Below, piece by piece: positions 10,344 through 21,320 of a stretch of 64,000 nucleotides of DNA. Every line of letters starts with the position of its first letter. The first letter of the stretch is position 1. The notes beneath the pieces are model-generated. The model was not told where the DNA came from and made no database searches. It saw only the letters and a list, made by a program, of their open reading frames with translations. The stretch is from Lachnospiraceae bacterium. GTDB taxonomy: Bacteria; Bacillota; Clostridia; Lachnospirales; Lachnospiraceae. The stretch spans positions 1-64,000 of the forward strand of contig JAQXVO010000012.1 in assembly GCA_029224965.1 (NCBI GenBank), given 5' to 3'. A program made the translations under genes and the position numbers.

Positions 10344-11102
10344 TCATTTGTCGTTTTGATGCAAATTGTCAACCGAATTGGAAACTTCCTTCAGATTCTT
10401 CTTCCGCTCCCGCTCCGCCTGGGAGTCCCTCAGATAATTGGGCCGATGATCTTCACCCTTCTCCATCTTTCCCTCTGCCGCATAGACAGAAGCCAGGGCA
10501 GCCAGGGCTCCGGCTCTCTGCAGACGCTCATGGAAAGGTGCAAAAGCATAAGGCATGGTCAGATGCTCGGCGATATAATCCTTGAAAACCGGAATGCCGT
10601 CACCCAGGAAGGTAACCTTCTGGCCACGCTGGTTCAGATCATCGACGATCTCTTCGATTTTGACAGCGCACTCCGGCCGGACAACGTCCATTTCGATTTT
10701 ATGGTCTACATTTGTATGAAAAGCGTAGATACCCGTATAGGTCTGCTGACGTCTGGCGTCCAGGATGGGGCAGACCAGGCCCTCGGCACCGGCCATGTTG
10801 TAGGCGATGGCATCGACGGTCGGCACGGAAATAATGGGCACATTCCAGGCGAAAGCCAGACCTTTGGCCGTAGCCGAACCGATCCGGAGTCCGGTAAAGC
10901 TGCCCGGGCCGCCGGCAACTGCGATAGCCTCGATCGACTGCTTGGATTCCCCGGTCAGAGTCAGAAGGGCATCCACCATGGGAAGCAGGGTCTGCGAATG
11001 TGTCATTTTCGTATTCATAGTATATTCGCCGAGCAGCTTGTCCCCGTCGGACAGAGCAGCCGAAGCGACATTGCCTGAAGCATCCAGGCTTAAGATTTTC
11101 AT
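10344..11102 (-). CDS. tsaB: tRNA threonylcarbamoyladenosine biosynthesis protein TsaB
   Basis: MKILSLDASGNVASAAL, GGPGSFTGLRIG, ATAKGLA. Confidence 0.95.
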   Translation of the reverse strand: MKILSLDASGNVASAALSDGDKLLGEYTMNTKMTHSQTLLPMVDALLTLTGESKQSIEAIAVAGGPGSFTGLRIGSATAKGLAFAWNVPIISVPTVDAIAYNMAGAEGLVCPILDARRQQTYTGIYAFHTNVDHKIEMDVVRPECAVKIEEIVDDLNQRGQKVTFLGDGIPVFKDYIAEHLTMPYAFAPFHERLQRAGALAALASVYAAEGKMEKGEDHRPNYLRDSQAERERKKNLKEVSNSVDNLHQNDK

Positions 11103-11152
11103 AAATGTAGTCCTTTCCATCGAAGTTTTTCGGATTCGATCATTGCCGAGAT

Positions 11153-11584
11153 CTATTTGTCTTCAACAATAATTCGCCTATAATCGAATCCCCTGGTCAG
11201 ATCCTTCTCAATTGTGATCTGCCGATAGTGTTCCGGCATGAGGTCGGAAATCAGCTCCGCCCACTCGATCAGGCAGAGTCCGTCACCGTAGATATAGTCA
11301 TCGAAGCCGACCTCGTCCATCTCCTCCGGATCCCCGATCCGATAGACATCGAAGTGATAGAGGGGCATGCGGCCGGACCGGTATTCCTGCAGAATTGTAA
11401 AGGTCGGACTGGAAACCGGTTCCTTCACGCCGAGGCCTTCGGCGATTCCCTTGGTGAAAACGGTCTTTCCGACGCCAAGATCACCTGTCAGAGCAATGAC
11501 ATCTCCGGCCTGGGCCTCTTCTCCCATTCTTTTGCCAAGGGCACGCGTCTCCTCGGCGGAATTGCTTTCATATATTGTTTTCAT
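11153..11584 (-). CDS. tsaE: tRNA threonylcarbamoyladenosine biosynthesis ATPase TsaE
   Basis: GDLGVGKTVFTKGIAEGLG, SPTFTILQEY, HFDVYRI. Confidence 0.96.
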   Translation of the reverse strand: MKTIYESNSAEETRALGKRMGEEAQAGDVIALTGDLGVGKTVFTKGIAEGLGVKEPVSSPTFTILQEYRSGRMPLYHFDVYRIGDPEEMDEVGFDDYIYGDGLCLIEWAELISDLMPEHYRQITIEKDLTRGFDYRRIIVEDK

Positions 11585-11803
11585 AATTTCTTATCTCTGT
11601 ATTTTCTATTAAACACTTGTCTCTTTGAATCTCATGCAGACTCACAGAATCTGATAAATTCTAATAATTATCAGCTTCTGTCTATTACAAGCTCCGATCA
11701 TCTTCCATGCTCTTAGGTCATTATGCTCTTAGGCTCTTATGATTTCAAAGCTCCAATGTTCGACTTACTTTCAGCTTTTTCGACTCACTCGTTTGAACTT
11801 TGA

Positions 11804-12409
11804 TCACAATTTCAGCTGCTTCTTGCCGAGATGCGCCCGAAGGATCGTCTTCACATCCTCTTCCTGATCTCCCAGAAGCTGCCGCGGAATGATATAAGCG
11901 CCAGACTTTCCTGCATAAAGGAGAAGCTGGTTTTTATTCAGCACCGCCTTTCCGATCATTTTCCAGGTCAGAAGAGCATCGGTTCCGGACGCACTATGTT
12001 TCTGCCCGGGGAGCTTCAGGGGCGTATGAACCAGAACACCATCCTCCCGGAAGGTATAGGTGATCGGATGCTTCAGGACCTCTGTCGCGCTGACCTGCTT
12101 CTTGGCAGATGTCTTTAGGAAAATCGGCTGATAGACGAGAAGCATAACGCCGATGACCAGATACATGGCCGCATAGGTTGTCCCGCCCTGGGCCAGATTC
12201 CAGAATCCGGCCACAATGGCAATGACACCAATCAGAAGGGAAATGATTCCGTTCACATGGCTGTAGGTATGATAGAGATGAAACTTATACATATCATCAG
12301 CTGTCAGCTGCACCTCGAAGGTCGGGTCTTCTTTTCTGCCTGCCTTCTTCGCCTTCTCTGCCTTCTCTGTCATTTCTGCTTTCTCTGTATTCTGTCTTTT
12401 TTCTGACAT
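11804..12409 (-). CDS. YcxB-like membrane protein
   Basis: 201 aa; two central TM segments followed by a YcxB-like C-terminal domain (YIIPRQLL). Confidence 0.6.
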   Translation of the reverse strand: MSEKRQNTEKAEMTEKAEKAKKAGRKEDPTFEVQLTADDMYKFHLYHTYSHVNGIISLLIGVIAIVAGFWNLAQGGTTYAAMYLVIGVMLLVYQPIFLKTSAKKQVSATEVLKHPITYTFREDGVLVHTPLKLPGQKHSASGTDALLTWKMIGKAVLNKNQLLLYAGKSGAYIIPRQLLGDQEEDVKTILRAHLGKKQLKL

Positions 12410-12545
12410 GAGAGTCTCCGTTATAAATGAAAGATGCCGCTGCTTTCCTGCTCAGTGTGCAAGGTTGCTTCCCTGCTCAGTGTGCAAGGCAGAAGCTCGC
12501 ATTTTTTAATTCAGTATCCAAAATAGTATAGCACGAAAAGAAAGG

Positions 12546-12577
12546 CAAAAAAAGGGACCGCCCCAGGCGGCCCCGAT
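12546..12577 (-). terminator. Rho-independent terminator
   Basis: Minus strand GGGGCCGCCTGGGGCGGTCCCTTTTTTT. Confidence 0.7.
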
Positions 12578-12649
12578 CCTCGATTCCTAAATTTTACATC
12601 ACAGCTTCTCCGCTGATATTCACAAAACAGAAAACTTCCACATCATATT

Positions 12650-12800
12650 GCTTCGGATTCTCCCTGCAGAAATTTTCTGTTTGGAATTGCTTCGGATTCT
12701 CCCTACAGATTTTTTCTGTTTGGAATTGCTTCGGATTCTCTCTACAGAATTTTTCTGTTTGGAATTGCTTCGGATTCTCTCTGCAGGATTTTCCAACAGA
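12650..12800. repeat. 39-bp tandem repeat, four units
   Basis: GCTTCGGATTCTC(C/T)CT... starts at 12650, 12689, 12728 and 12767; exact 39-bp period. Confidence 0.9.
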
Positions 12801-12861
12801 ACTGCCTTGATCATAGCATGATCTCTGAGGTGACTAACAGAGGAAAAAAGAGTAAAAAATG

Positions 12862-12913
12862 GCAAAAATACAGGTTCTCCCAGCTGGACGAATCCGGCAG
12901 GGAGAACCTGTAT
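12862..12913 (-). terminator. Rho-independent terminator, likely of the ribU transcript
   Basis: Perfect 14-bp stem ATACAGGTTCTCCC/GGGAGAACCTGTAT, T-rich tail on the minus strand. Confidence 0.7.
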
Positions 12914-12930
12914 TGTTGCAGATGAGACCC

Positions 12931-13490
12931 ATACATCGGGATTTGAAATTTCCTTCAAAATCGTTGTACAAAATCGGGTAATGGGGGAAGTCATACAACG
13001 GAATTCGAGTTTTCCTTCAAAATCGTTGCACAAACACGGTAAACTACGGAAATCATACATCGGGATTCAGCTTTTCCTTCAAAATCGTTGCACAAACTCG
13101 GTAAACTACGGAAATCATACATCGGGATTTGAAATTTCCTTCAAAATCGTTGTACAAAATCGGGTAATTTGAGAAGTCATACAACGGAATTCGAGTTTTC
13201 CTTCAAAATCGTTGCACAAAATCGGGTAATTTGGGAAGTCATACAACGGAATTCGAGTTTTCCTTCAAAATCGTTGCACAAAATCGGGTAATTGGGGAAA
13301 TCATACATCGGAATCCGCTTTTTCCTTCAAAATCGTTGCACAAACACGGTAAACTACGGAAATCATACATCGGAATCCGCTTTTTCCTTCAAAATCGTTG
13401 CACAAACTCGGTAAACTACGGAAATCATACATCGGGATTCAGCTTTTCCTTCAAAATCGTTGCACAAACTCGGTGAACTCCTAAAATCAG
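12931..13490 (+). repeat. 62-bp hairpin-repeat array 1 (nine units)
   Basis: ATACA(A/T)CGG... unit starts at 12931, 12993, 13055, 13117, 13179, 13241, 13303, 13365, 13427; exact 62-bp spacing. Confidence 0.95.
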
Positions 13491-13498
13491 GTAAAACG

Positions 13499-13535
13499 TA
13501 CCTCGGGATTCAAGAAAGTCTCCAATCCCGAGGTA
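13499..13535 (+). repeat. 37-nt perfect-stem member of the hairpin family flanking array 1
   Basis: TACCTCGGGATT-CAAGAAAGTCTCC-AATCCCGAGGTA, 12-bp perfect stem. Confidence 0.75.
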
Positions 13536-13592
13536 TGGAAGCCGGAAATCAGCATCTGACTGCGGATTTTTCCTCAAAATCGTTATCCACGA

Positions 13593-14363
13593 TCAACCCC
13601 GTCTTCCATGAAGAACAGGAGACAGAGGCTTGTAGATCAGCATGGTAATCAGGACACTGATGACACCCTTTACAAAGGTGAAAGGCATGTTGAATACCAG
13701 AAGTGCCTGGGTCATATTCTTGATAGAAGGAATGATAGCCTGATACATCTGAAGAACGACTTCCTTGGGCATAAAGTTATAGTAGAAAGGATATACCAGG
13801 AAGATGTTCGACGGAAGCGAGATCAGAGCCATGGCTGCTGCTCCGACGAAAGCTCCGATCAGGGCGTTGGTCCTGGTCTTCTTTCTCTTGTAGATCAGTC
13901 CTGCAACTGCTACGAATACAGCGCCGAGAATGAAGTTTGAAATTTCTCCGACACCGAAGGACTGGGATACAGCAGAATGCAGAAGGTTCTTGATGAGTTC
14001 GATCAGGATACCGGAAACGGGACCCAGTGCGAAGGATCCGAGCAGTGCCGGAAGATCCGAGAAATCAAACTTGATAAAGCTTGGCATAAAGGGAACGGCG
14101 ATCTCAATGTACTGAAGGACAAAGGCGGCTGCCGAAAGAATACCGGTCACTGCCAGGAAACGAACCGTGCTCTTCTGACCTCTGCTTTCGGTCTGCTCGA
14201 TGGCCCGGGCACGCTTCTCCAGGTCTTCCTTCTTGACGCGGCGCTCCGCTGCCATTTCATTCAACTGATTGGTCTGATTCATTGTGTTTTCCATCTCTTT
14301 CTTCCTTTCCGTAGACGGTTCTGTCTTCGAAACAAAAAGAGAAGTTTCTGCCGTATCCTCCAT
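13593..14363 (-). CDS. ribU: ECF-type riboflavin transporter substrate-binding subunit
   Basis: MPSFIKFDFSDLPALLGSFALGPVSGILIELIKNLLH, typical RibU; preceded by an FMN riboswitch. Start uncertain. Confidence 0.9.
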   Translation of the reverse strand: MEDTAETSLFVSKTEPSTERKKEMENTMNQTNQLNEMAAERRVKKEDLEKRARAIEQTESRGQKSTVRFLAVTGILSAAAFVLQYIEIAVPFMPSFIKFDFSDLPALLGSFALGPVSGILIELIKNLLHSAVSQSFGVGEISNFILGAVFVAVAGLIYKRKKTRTNALIGAFVGAAAMALISLPSNIFLVYPFYYNFMPKEVVLQMYQAIIPSIKNMTQALLVFNMPFTFVKGVISVLITMLIYKPLSPVLHGRRG

Positions 14364-14451
14364 GCTGTCTGATCAGCTCCTGCCGAATCGAAATTCCGGA
14401 CGACTTAGAATTCCGCGAAATCGAAATTTCTTTTGACAAAGCCTTCTGACC

Positions 14452-14483
14452 AAAAAAATACCCCGAGTATAAACTCGGGGTAT
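14452..14483 (-). terminator. Terminator of the FMN riboswitch expression platform
   Basis: Minus strand ATACCCCGAGTTTATACTCGGGGTATTTTTTT. Confidence 0.85.
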
Positions 14484-14544
14484 CTGGAATCGGTTTCTGT
14501 CTGTGAGGCATTTCAAATCCTGCTTTCGCACGACCTTTCAGGCC

Positions 14545-14672
14545 TCATAGAATCTGCTTCTCTTCTTCCATCCAGACTTTAACTGTCGGTACCGGAGTTT
14601 CACCGGTTCTTGCAAATGCTCGCGGACTTTACCGCCGATCGGGAATTGCACCCTGCCCCGAAGAACTTATTT
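14545..14672 (-). promoter_or_regulatory. FMN riboswitch (RFN element)
   Basis: Minus strand TTCGGGGCAGGGTGCAATTCCCGATCGGCGGTAAAGTCCGCGAGC...CCGGTGAAACTCCGGTACCGACAGTTAAAGTCTGGATGGAAGAAG. Confidence 0.96.
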
Positions 14673-14685
14673 TGTTTACCAGTCA

Positions 14686-14714
14686 AATATAGACCACTGT
14701 CGCAGTCCTGTCAA
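14686..14714 (-). promoter_or_regulatory. Sigma-A-type promoter of the ribU riboswitch transcript
   Basis: Minus strand TTGACA - 17 bp - TATATT. Confidence 0.7.
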
Positions 14715-14783
14715 GAGTCGTTGTCTTCTTTTTTCTTACATCATTTGAATTATGAAGCAAAAATGAATCTATAGACTGCCTAT

Positions 14784-14960
14784 CTCAGATGCAGGTCTTA
14801 CCTGCCACATTCAGAAGCAAAGCGTTCTCTGCCTGCTTACAAAGCTGCTGCCTCAGATGCAGGTCCTACCTGCCGCATTCAGAAGCAAAACGTTCTCTGC
14901 CTGCTTACAAAGCTGCTGCCTCAGATGCAGGTCTCACTTGCCACGCTCGAAAGCGAAGTA
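14784..14960. repeat. 68-bp tandem repeat, about three units, spanning the 3' end of the next ORF
   Basis: CTCAGATGCAGGT at 14784, 14852, 14920; exact 68-bp period. Confidence 0.9.
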
Positions 14961-15278
14961 AACCATGATCGAATCCTCTGCCCGATGGAGCCATACGCCT
15001 GTATCTGTATCATCATCCGCGGTCAAAGGGGAAATCTCATAGCGGCCATATTCATGTCCGGGGCGGGGATTCTTGCCATGCTCTGCGGCATCACCATAGT
15101 CCTTCTTCTGGAAACGCGTCACAACACTTGTCAGAAGATTCTCCGTCTTCTTATCGCCCAGGAAAACTTCCCGGATGCCGCGCGAAAGATAGACCGGATC
15201 GCCGTTGATGTGGTTGTATTCCGTTGAACCGAAGCCCTTCTTCTTTACCAGTTCCTGCAGATCTTTGAATTTCTCCAT
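14934..15278 (-). CDS. Hypothetical protein (114 aa)
   Basis: Open frame with good start context (MEKFKDLQELVKKKGFGSTEYNHINGDPVYLSRG); no recognised family. Confidence 0.6.
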   Translation of the reverse strand: MEKFKDLQELVKKKGFGSTEYNHINGDPVYLSRGIREVFLGDKKTENLLTSVVTRFQKKDYGDAAEHGKNPRPGHEYGRYEISPLTADDDTDTGVWLHRAEDSIMVYFAFERGK

Positions 15279-15402
15279 AGTAATTTCCCCTTTCCGAAAG
15301 ATACACCAAATCCTTCTATACCAGGATTATACCCCTTTTCCCTCCTGCTTTCGAGGTTTTCAAAGCATATATTCGCCCGGCCGGCGGGAAATTTCGTTCA
15401 TT

Positions 15403-17760
15403 TTATTTCTTGAGATTCAGTCCGTTAAGCAGATCTCCTAGAGAGGTCGTTGCCGTATTCCTTCTGCCGGAATTCTGGTTTCTCTGGCCCTTGCCTCGAT
15501 TACGACCCTGGTCGCGATTCCTGCCCTGGGTATGATTTTTCTGGCCCTGGCCCCTGTCAGAACCGGAGCTCTTCCGGTCCTCCTTTTTTCCGCCATGCTC
15601 TGCATCTGCCTCGCCGATCAGCATGGAAAGGGCGATCCGCTGCTTGGCCGGATCCACATCGAGGACCTCGACATCCACCACATCACCAACCGAAACGACT
15701 TCCAGCGGGTGCTTGATGAACTTCTTTGTCATATGAGAAATGTGGACCAGTCCGTCCTGATGGACGCCAATATCCACAAAGGCACCAAAGTCGACGATGT
15801 TCCGGACAGTACCTTTCAGAACCATGCCCGGCTTCAGGTCATCAATGGAAAGGACATCGGACCGGAGGATGGGCTTTGGCATGTCCTCACGAGGGTCTCT
15901 GCCCGGCTTCTTCAGTTCCTTTACGATGTCTTCCAGAGTCAGCTCGCCGACACCCAGGTCTTCCGCCTCCTTCTTCATGTCCGGAATCTCCCGGTCGATG
16001 GTCGGGATGCCGCCCTTTGCCAGGTCCTCGGGGCTGTGGCCCAGAGACTTCAGAAGCTTCTCGGCAACCTCATAGGATTCCGGATGGACCGAAGTATTGT
16101 CCAGAGGATTCTTTCCGCCGGGAATCCGAAGGAAGCCAGCGCACTGCTCAAAGGCCTTGGGTCCGAGCTTGGGAACCTTCAAAAGGTCGCGTCGGGAGGT
16201 AAAGCGGCCGTTCTGATCCCGGTAGGAAACCACGTTCTTTGCAATGGTCTTGGTCATGCCGGAGACGTATTCCAGCAGAGAATAGGAAGCTGTGTTCAGA
16301 TCGACACCGACCTCATTGACGCAGTCCTCGACCACGTTATTGAGCTGGCCGGAAAGCTTCTTCTGATTCATGTCATGCTGGTACTGGCCGACACCGATGG
16401 CCTTGGGGTCTATCTTTACCAGCTCAGCCAGCGGGTCCTGCAGCCGTCTCGCCATGGAAGTCGAGCTTCTCTGTCCCACATCGAAATTCGGGAACTCCTC
16501 GGTCGCAAGCTCGGATGCCGAATAGACGGAGGCGCCAGCCTCATTGACGATAACATAGCTGACCTTCTGTGGAATCTTTTTGAGAAGGTCGACGATGATC
16601 TGCTCGGATTCCCGGGAGGCGGTGCCGTTGCCCAGGGAAATCAGGGTGATGTGGTACTTCTCGATCAGATGGGCCACAATTTTCTCGGACTCCTCGACCC
16701 GGTTCTGGGGTGCGGTCGGGAAAATGACGGTCGTGTCCAGGACCTTTCCGGTCGGATCGACGACAGCCAGCTTGCAGCCGGTACGGAAAGCCGGATCCCA
16801 GCCCAGTACGGTCTGATTGGGGATGGGCGGCTGCATGAGAAGCTGATGGAGGTTCTTTCCGAAGACATCGATGGCGCCGTCCTCGGCCTGCTCGGTCAGA
16901 CCCGAACGGATTTCCCGCTCGATGGCAGGTCCGATCAGCCGGCTCAGGGCATCCGCAATGACTTCCTCCAGCACCGGCATGGTCACCGGGTTTTCCTTTA
17001 CGATGATCTGTTTTCTAAGGTAGGAAAGGATCTCATTCTCCGGGAGGTTTACCTTTACCTGAAGGATCTTCTCCTTCTCGCCACGGTTCAGGGCCAGAAC
17101 CCGGTGACCCGGCAGGCCCTCGATTTTCTCCTCGAAATCGTAGTAGTTCTCGTAGACCGACTTGACCTCGGGGTCCTTGGCCTTGGACGAAATCGTCCCC
17201 TTCTTCTCGGTCAGGTCGCGGATGTAGATCCGATAGTCAGCCACGTCGGAAATCTCTTCGGCCAGGATGTCCTTTGCCCCGGCCAGCGCTTCCTCCGCCG
17301 TCCTCACTTCCTTTCCTTCCTCGGACGAAATATAGACCCCGGCCTCCTTTTCCAGATCGCCGGAGAAGTCCTGGGCCTTAATCAGCTCCGCCAGAGGGGC
17401 AAGGCCCTTCTCCTTGGCCATCATGGCCCGGGTCCGCCGCTTCTGCTTGTAGGGGCGGTAGAGGTCTTCGACGACAACCAGAGTCTCGGCTGCTTCGATC
17501 CGCTTCTTCAGATCAGCGGTCAGCTTGCCCTGCTCTTCGATCGCAGAAAGAACCGTCTGCTTCCGGTCCTCCAGTCCGCGCAGATAAGTAAGCCGCTCGT
17601 CCAGCTTCCGGAGAACCTCGTCATTCAGAGCTCCGGTCACTTCCTTCCGATAACGGGCGATGAAGGGGATGGTATTCCCCTCATCGATCAGCCGGATTGC
17701 GGCCTCTGCCTGCTCCGGGCGGATCTTCAATTCTTCTGCGATCTTCATTGTGATTTCCAT
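15403..17760 (-). CDS. tex: RNA-binding transcriptional accessory protein Tex
   Basis: IPFIARYRKEVTGALNDEVLR, GWDPAFRTGCKLAVVD, HhH and C-terminal S1 domain (GTVRNIVDFGAFVDIGVHQDGLVHIS). Confidence 0.95.
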   Translation of the reverse strand: MEITMKIAEELKIRPEQAEAAIRLIDEGNTIPFIARYRKEVTGALNDEVLRKLDERLTYLRGLEDRKQTVLSAIEEQGKLTADLKKRIEAAETLVVVEDLYRPYKQKRRTRAMMAKEKGLAPLAELIKAQDFSGDLEKEAGVYISSEEGKEVRTAEEALAGAKDILAEEISDVADYRIYIRDLTEKKGTISSKAKDPEVKSVYENYYDFEEKIEGLPGHRVLALNRGEKEKILQVKVNLPENEILSYLRKQIIVKENPVTMPVLEEVIADALSRLIGPAIEREIRSGLTEQAEDGAIDVFGKNLHQLLMQPPIPNQTVLGWDPAFRTGCKLAVVDPTGKVLDTTVIFPTAPQNRVEESEKIVAHLIEKYHITLISLGNGTASRESEQIIVDLLKKIPQKVSYVIVNEAGASVYSASELATEEFPNFDVGQRSSTSMARRLQDPLAELVKIDPKAIGVGQYQHDMNQKKLSGQLNNVVEDCVNEVGVDLNTASYSLLEYVSGMTKTIAKNVVSYRDQNGRFTSRRDLLKVPKLGPKAFEQCAGFLRIPGGKNPLDNTSVHPESYEVAEKLLKSLGHSPEDLAKGGIPTIDREIPDMKKEAEDLGVGELTLEDIVKELKKPGRDPREDMPKPILRSDVLSIDDLKPGMVLKGTVRNIVDFGAFVDIGVHQDGLVHISHMTKKFIKHPLEVVSVGDVVDVEVLDVDPAKQRIALSMLIGEADAEHGGKKEDRKSSGSDRGQGQKNHTQGRNRDQGRNRGKGQRNQNSGRRNTATTSLGDLLNGLNLKK

Positions 17761-17872
17761 ACTTACTCCTCTTGTTTCTATTTAAACTACTACCTATCCA
17801 GTAGACACATAGCTGACAAAATTACGATGCTCTGCTCCTAAAAAATCCCCGGAAGTGTCGAAAATTCTCAAT

Positions 17873-17940
17873 CCCGATCCATGACGCCTTTACCTGATTT
17901 CATGGATCGATTTTGAAAGAAATTTCGAATCCCGATCCAT
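17873..17940 (-). repeat. Solo/partial member of the hairpin-repeat family with a divergent covarying stem
   Basis: Minus strand ATGGATCGGGATTCGAAATTTCTTTCAAAATCGATCCAT; second half-unit ATGGATCGGGATT 58 bp away. Confidence 0.75.
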
Positions 17941-17982
17941 CAGGATTTACACCCCGCACTGGGAATGGCTAGAAAGCTGCAG

Positions 17983-19383
17983 TCAATTGTCCTTGAGATA
18001 CTTACTCCGTGCAAACCGAATCAGGAAAATCACTCCCCGAAAGGACAGTTCGATGGCCATAGCCGTCCAGACGCCGCGAAGTCCCAGACTCTTCGACAGG
18101 ATGCTGGCCAGAGTCAGGCGGACACCCCACATGCTGAAGAGGGACATGAGGGCCGGAACGAAAGTATCGCCCGCACCTCTCAGTGCTCCGGCGCTGACAA
18201 TCGACGCACCGAAGAGAGCCTCTGCCATAAGTTCGATCCGAAGGACTCGGACACCCAGCTTCTGCACCGCCTTAACCGGCGTCAGAAAGCGGAAGACCCA
18301 GGGACAAAGGAAATACATGGCTCCTCCGGCCCCGGCCATAATCCCCATTCCAAGAAGAATGGTCATCCAGCCGAAGGATCGGGCCAGCTTCTTCTTTCCT
18401 GCCCCGTAGGCCTGGCCGACCAGGGTGGACGCTGCACCCTCCAGTCCGTAGCCCGGCATATAGCAGATGGATTCCGCCGTAATGGCAAAGGAATGGGCCG
18501 ACACGGCAACCGTACCAAGGGGCGCCACAATCATGGTGGATACCAGCTGGGCTCCGGTTAGGGCCACCTCCTCAAAAGCCATGGGGCTTCCGATCTGCAG
18601 AGCCCGGGTCAGAATGCTCTTTTCAAAGGGCTTCTTTTCCTTCCTCCAGTGCAGAGGATCGGACCGGAAGAGAATGCAGTACCACATGGCAAAGGCCGTG
18701 ATCAGATAAGCCAGACAGGTTCCGAGAGCGGCACCCGTCACACCTAAACCTGCACCGATCCCCAGAGGAGCCGGAACGAAAGACCGGTCTGCATTTGCCC
18801 CTGCCGGGAAAATCAGGAGGGCATTCAATATCACGTCCTCCAGACACATGAGACTCTCCAGAATCGAGGGCGTCTTCATGTCGCCGCTGGCCTGGAGAAC
18901 GGCGCCGCCGAAGTACATCATCTGAACCAGGGGCAGGAAGGAAGCGTAGGTCAGGAAATAGCCTTTTGCCTCCCTGGCCATCTCTCCGGAGCCGCCCAGC
19001 CAGTAGGGCAGACGGCCGGCAATCAGGACGCCGAAGATCCCGATCAGAAGGGAGAGGATCAAAAGAGAGAAAACACCTTGATGGACCACCTTCCGGACCC
19101 TTTTCTCTTCACCAGCGCCCAAGCCCTGGGCCACCTGGACCGAAAAGCCGTAGGAGAAGGCGTTGGTGACGCCGCCCATCATCCAGACCGCAGCTGAAAC
19201 TAGGCCGATCGAAGCCGAGGAAGTCGCGCCCAGCTGGCCGACCATGGCCGCATCGATGTACTGCATGGCAATCGAGGAAATCTGGGCCAGAATGGCCGGA
19301 CCGGACAGGCGGAGGGAGATTTTTGCCATCTCCCCCCTGCTTAGAACCCGGTCACTTTGAATGATGGAGGTTAATTCAATCAT
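17983..19383 (-). CDS. MATE-family efflux transporter
   Basis: 466 aa multi-TM protein; LSGPAILAQISSIAMQYIDAAMVGQLGA. Confidence 0.9.
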   Translation of the reverse strand: MIELTSIIQSDRVLSRGEMAKISLRLSGPAILAQISSIAMQYIDAAMVGQLGATSSASIGLVSAAVWMMGGVTNAFSYGFSVQVAQGLGAGEEKRVRKVVHQGVFSLLILSLLIGIFGVLIAGRLPYWLGGSGEMAREAKGYFLTYASFLPLVQMMYFGGAVLQASGDMKTPSILESLMCLEDVILNALLIFPAGANADRSFVPAPLGIGAGLGVTGAALGTCLAYLITAFAMWYCILFRSDPLHWRKEKKPFEKSILTRALQIGSPMAFEEVALTGAQLVSTMIVAPLGTVAVSAHSFAITAESICYMPGYGLEGAASTLVGQAYGAGKKKLARSFGWMTILLGMGIMAGAGGAMYFLCPWVFRFLTPVKAVQKLGVRVLRIELMAEALFGASIVSAGALRGAGDTFVPALMSLFSMWGVRLTLASILSKSLGLRGVWTAMAIELSFRGVIFLIRFARSKYLKDN

Positions 19384-19402
19384 GCTGCTTTTCCCAAGAC
19401 CG

Positions 19403-19466
19403 AAAAAAGCTCAATGCTCTCACTTTTCGAAGAATCGCCAAAGCAAAGGCATTGAGCTGTTTTTAT
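19403..19466. terminator. Bidirectional terminator-like hairpin
   Basis: AAAAAAGCTCAATGC ... GCATTGAGCTGTTTTT. Confidence 0.65.
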
Positions 19467-19629
19467 ACTTTTAAACTTGTACTGCTTTTTTACGATTAAT
19501 TTCTAAATATAGACCGGACTTCACCCGGATTCAGCATCCATAAATGATTTCGTATCGAAAATCAAAGTCCTGAATCAATATCATATCGAAAGAGACAGCT
19601 GCCGTCAATTCAGCCTCTTTCATCTTTAC

Positions 19630-21264
<1,635 letters not shown>

Positions 21265-21320
21265 TTATAAATCCATCCGGCTTCCATTACAATGTTTTCA
21301 AGCTGCCCTATGGTCTGTAT

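Noticed and set aside
12620-13060. 146-aa minus-strand ORF
   Set aside because: Consists of translated 39-bp and 62-bp repeats and crosses a terminator hairpin; no recognisable protein family.
12931-13490. CRISPR array (37-nt repeat / 25-nt spacer-like geometry)
   Set aside because: Linkers are repeated between units, not unique; the hairpin repeats are degenerate rather than identical; no cas genes in the window.
15532-17841. 769-aa plus-strand ORF opposite tex
   Set aside because: Shadow ORF antisense to a clearly conserved gene; same for 2888..4216, 7506..8606, 9909..11078, 25573..26574, 43508..44506, 48446..50149 and 34188..34985.
153-18796. GGTCTGCATTT copies (153, 1164, 18786) as core members of the over-represented motif
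   Set aside because: They encode NAD(R/L) in normal reading frames and may be chance; kept only as near-variants, not in the count of 17.
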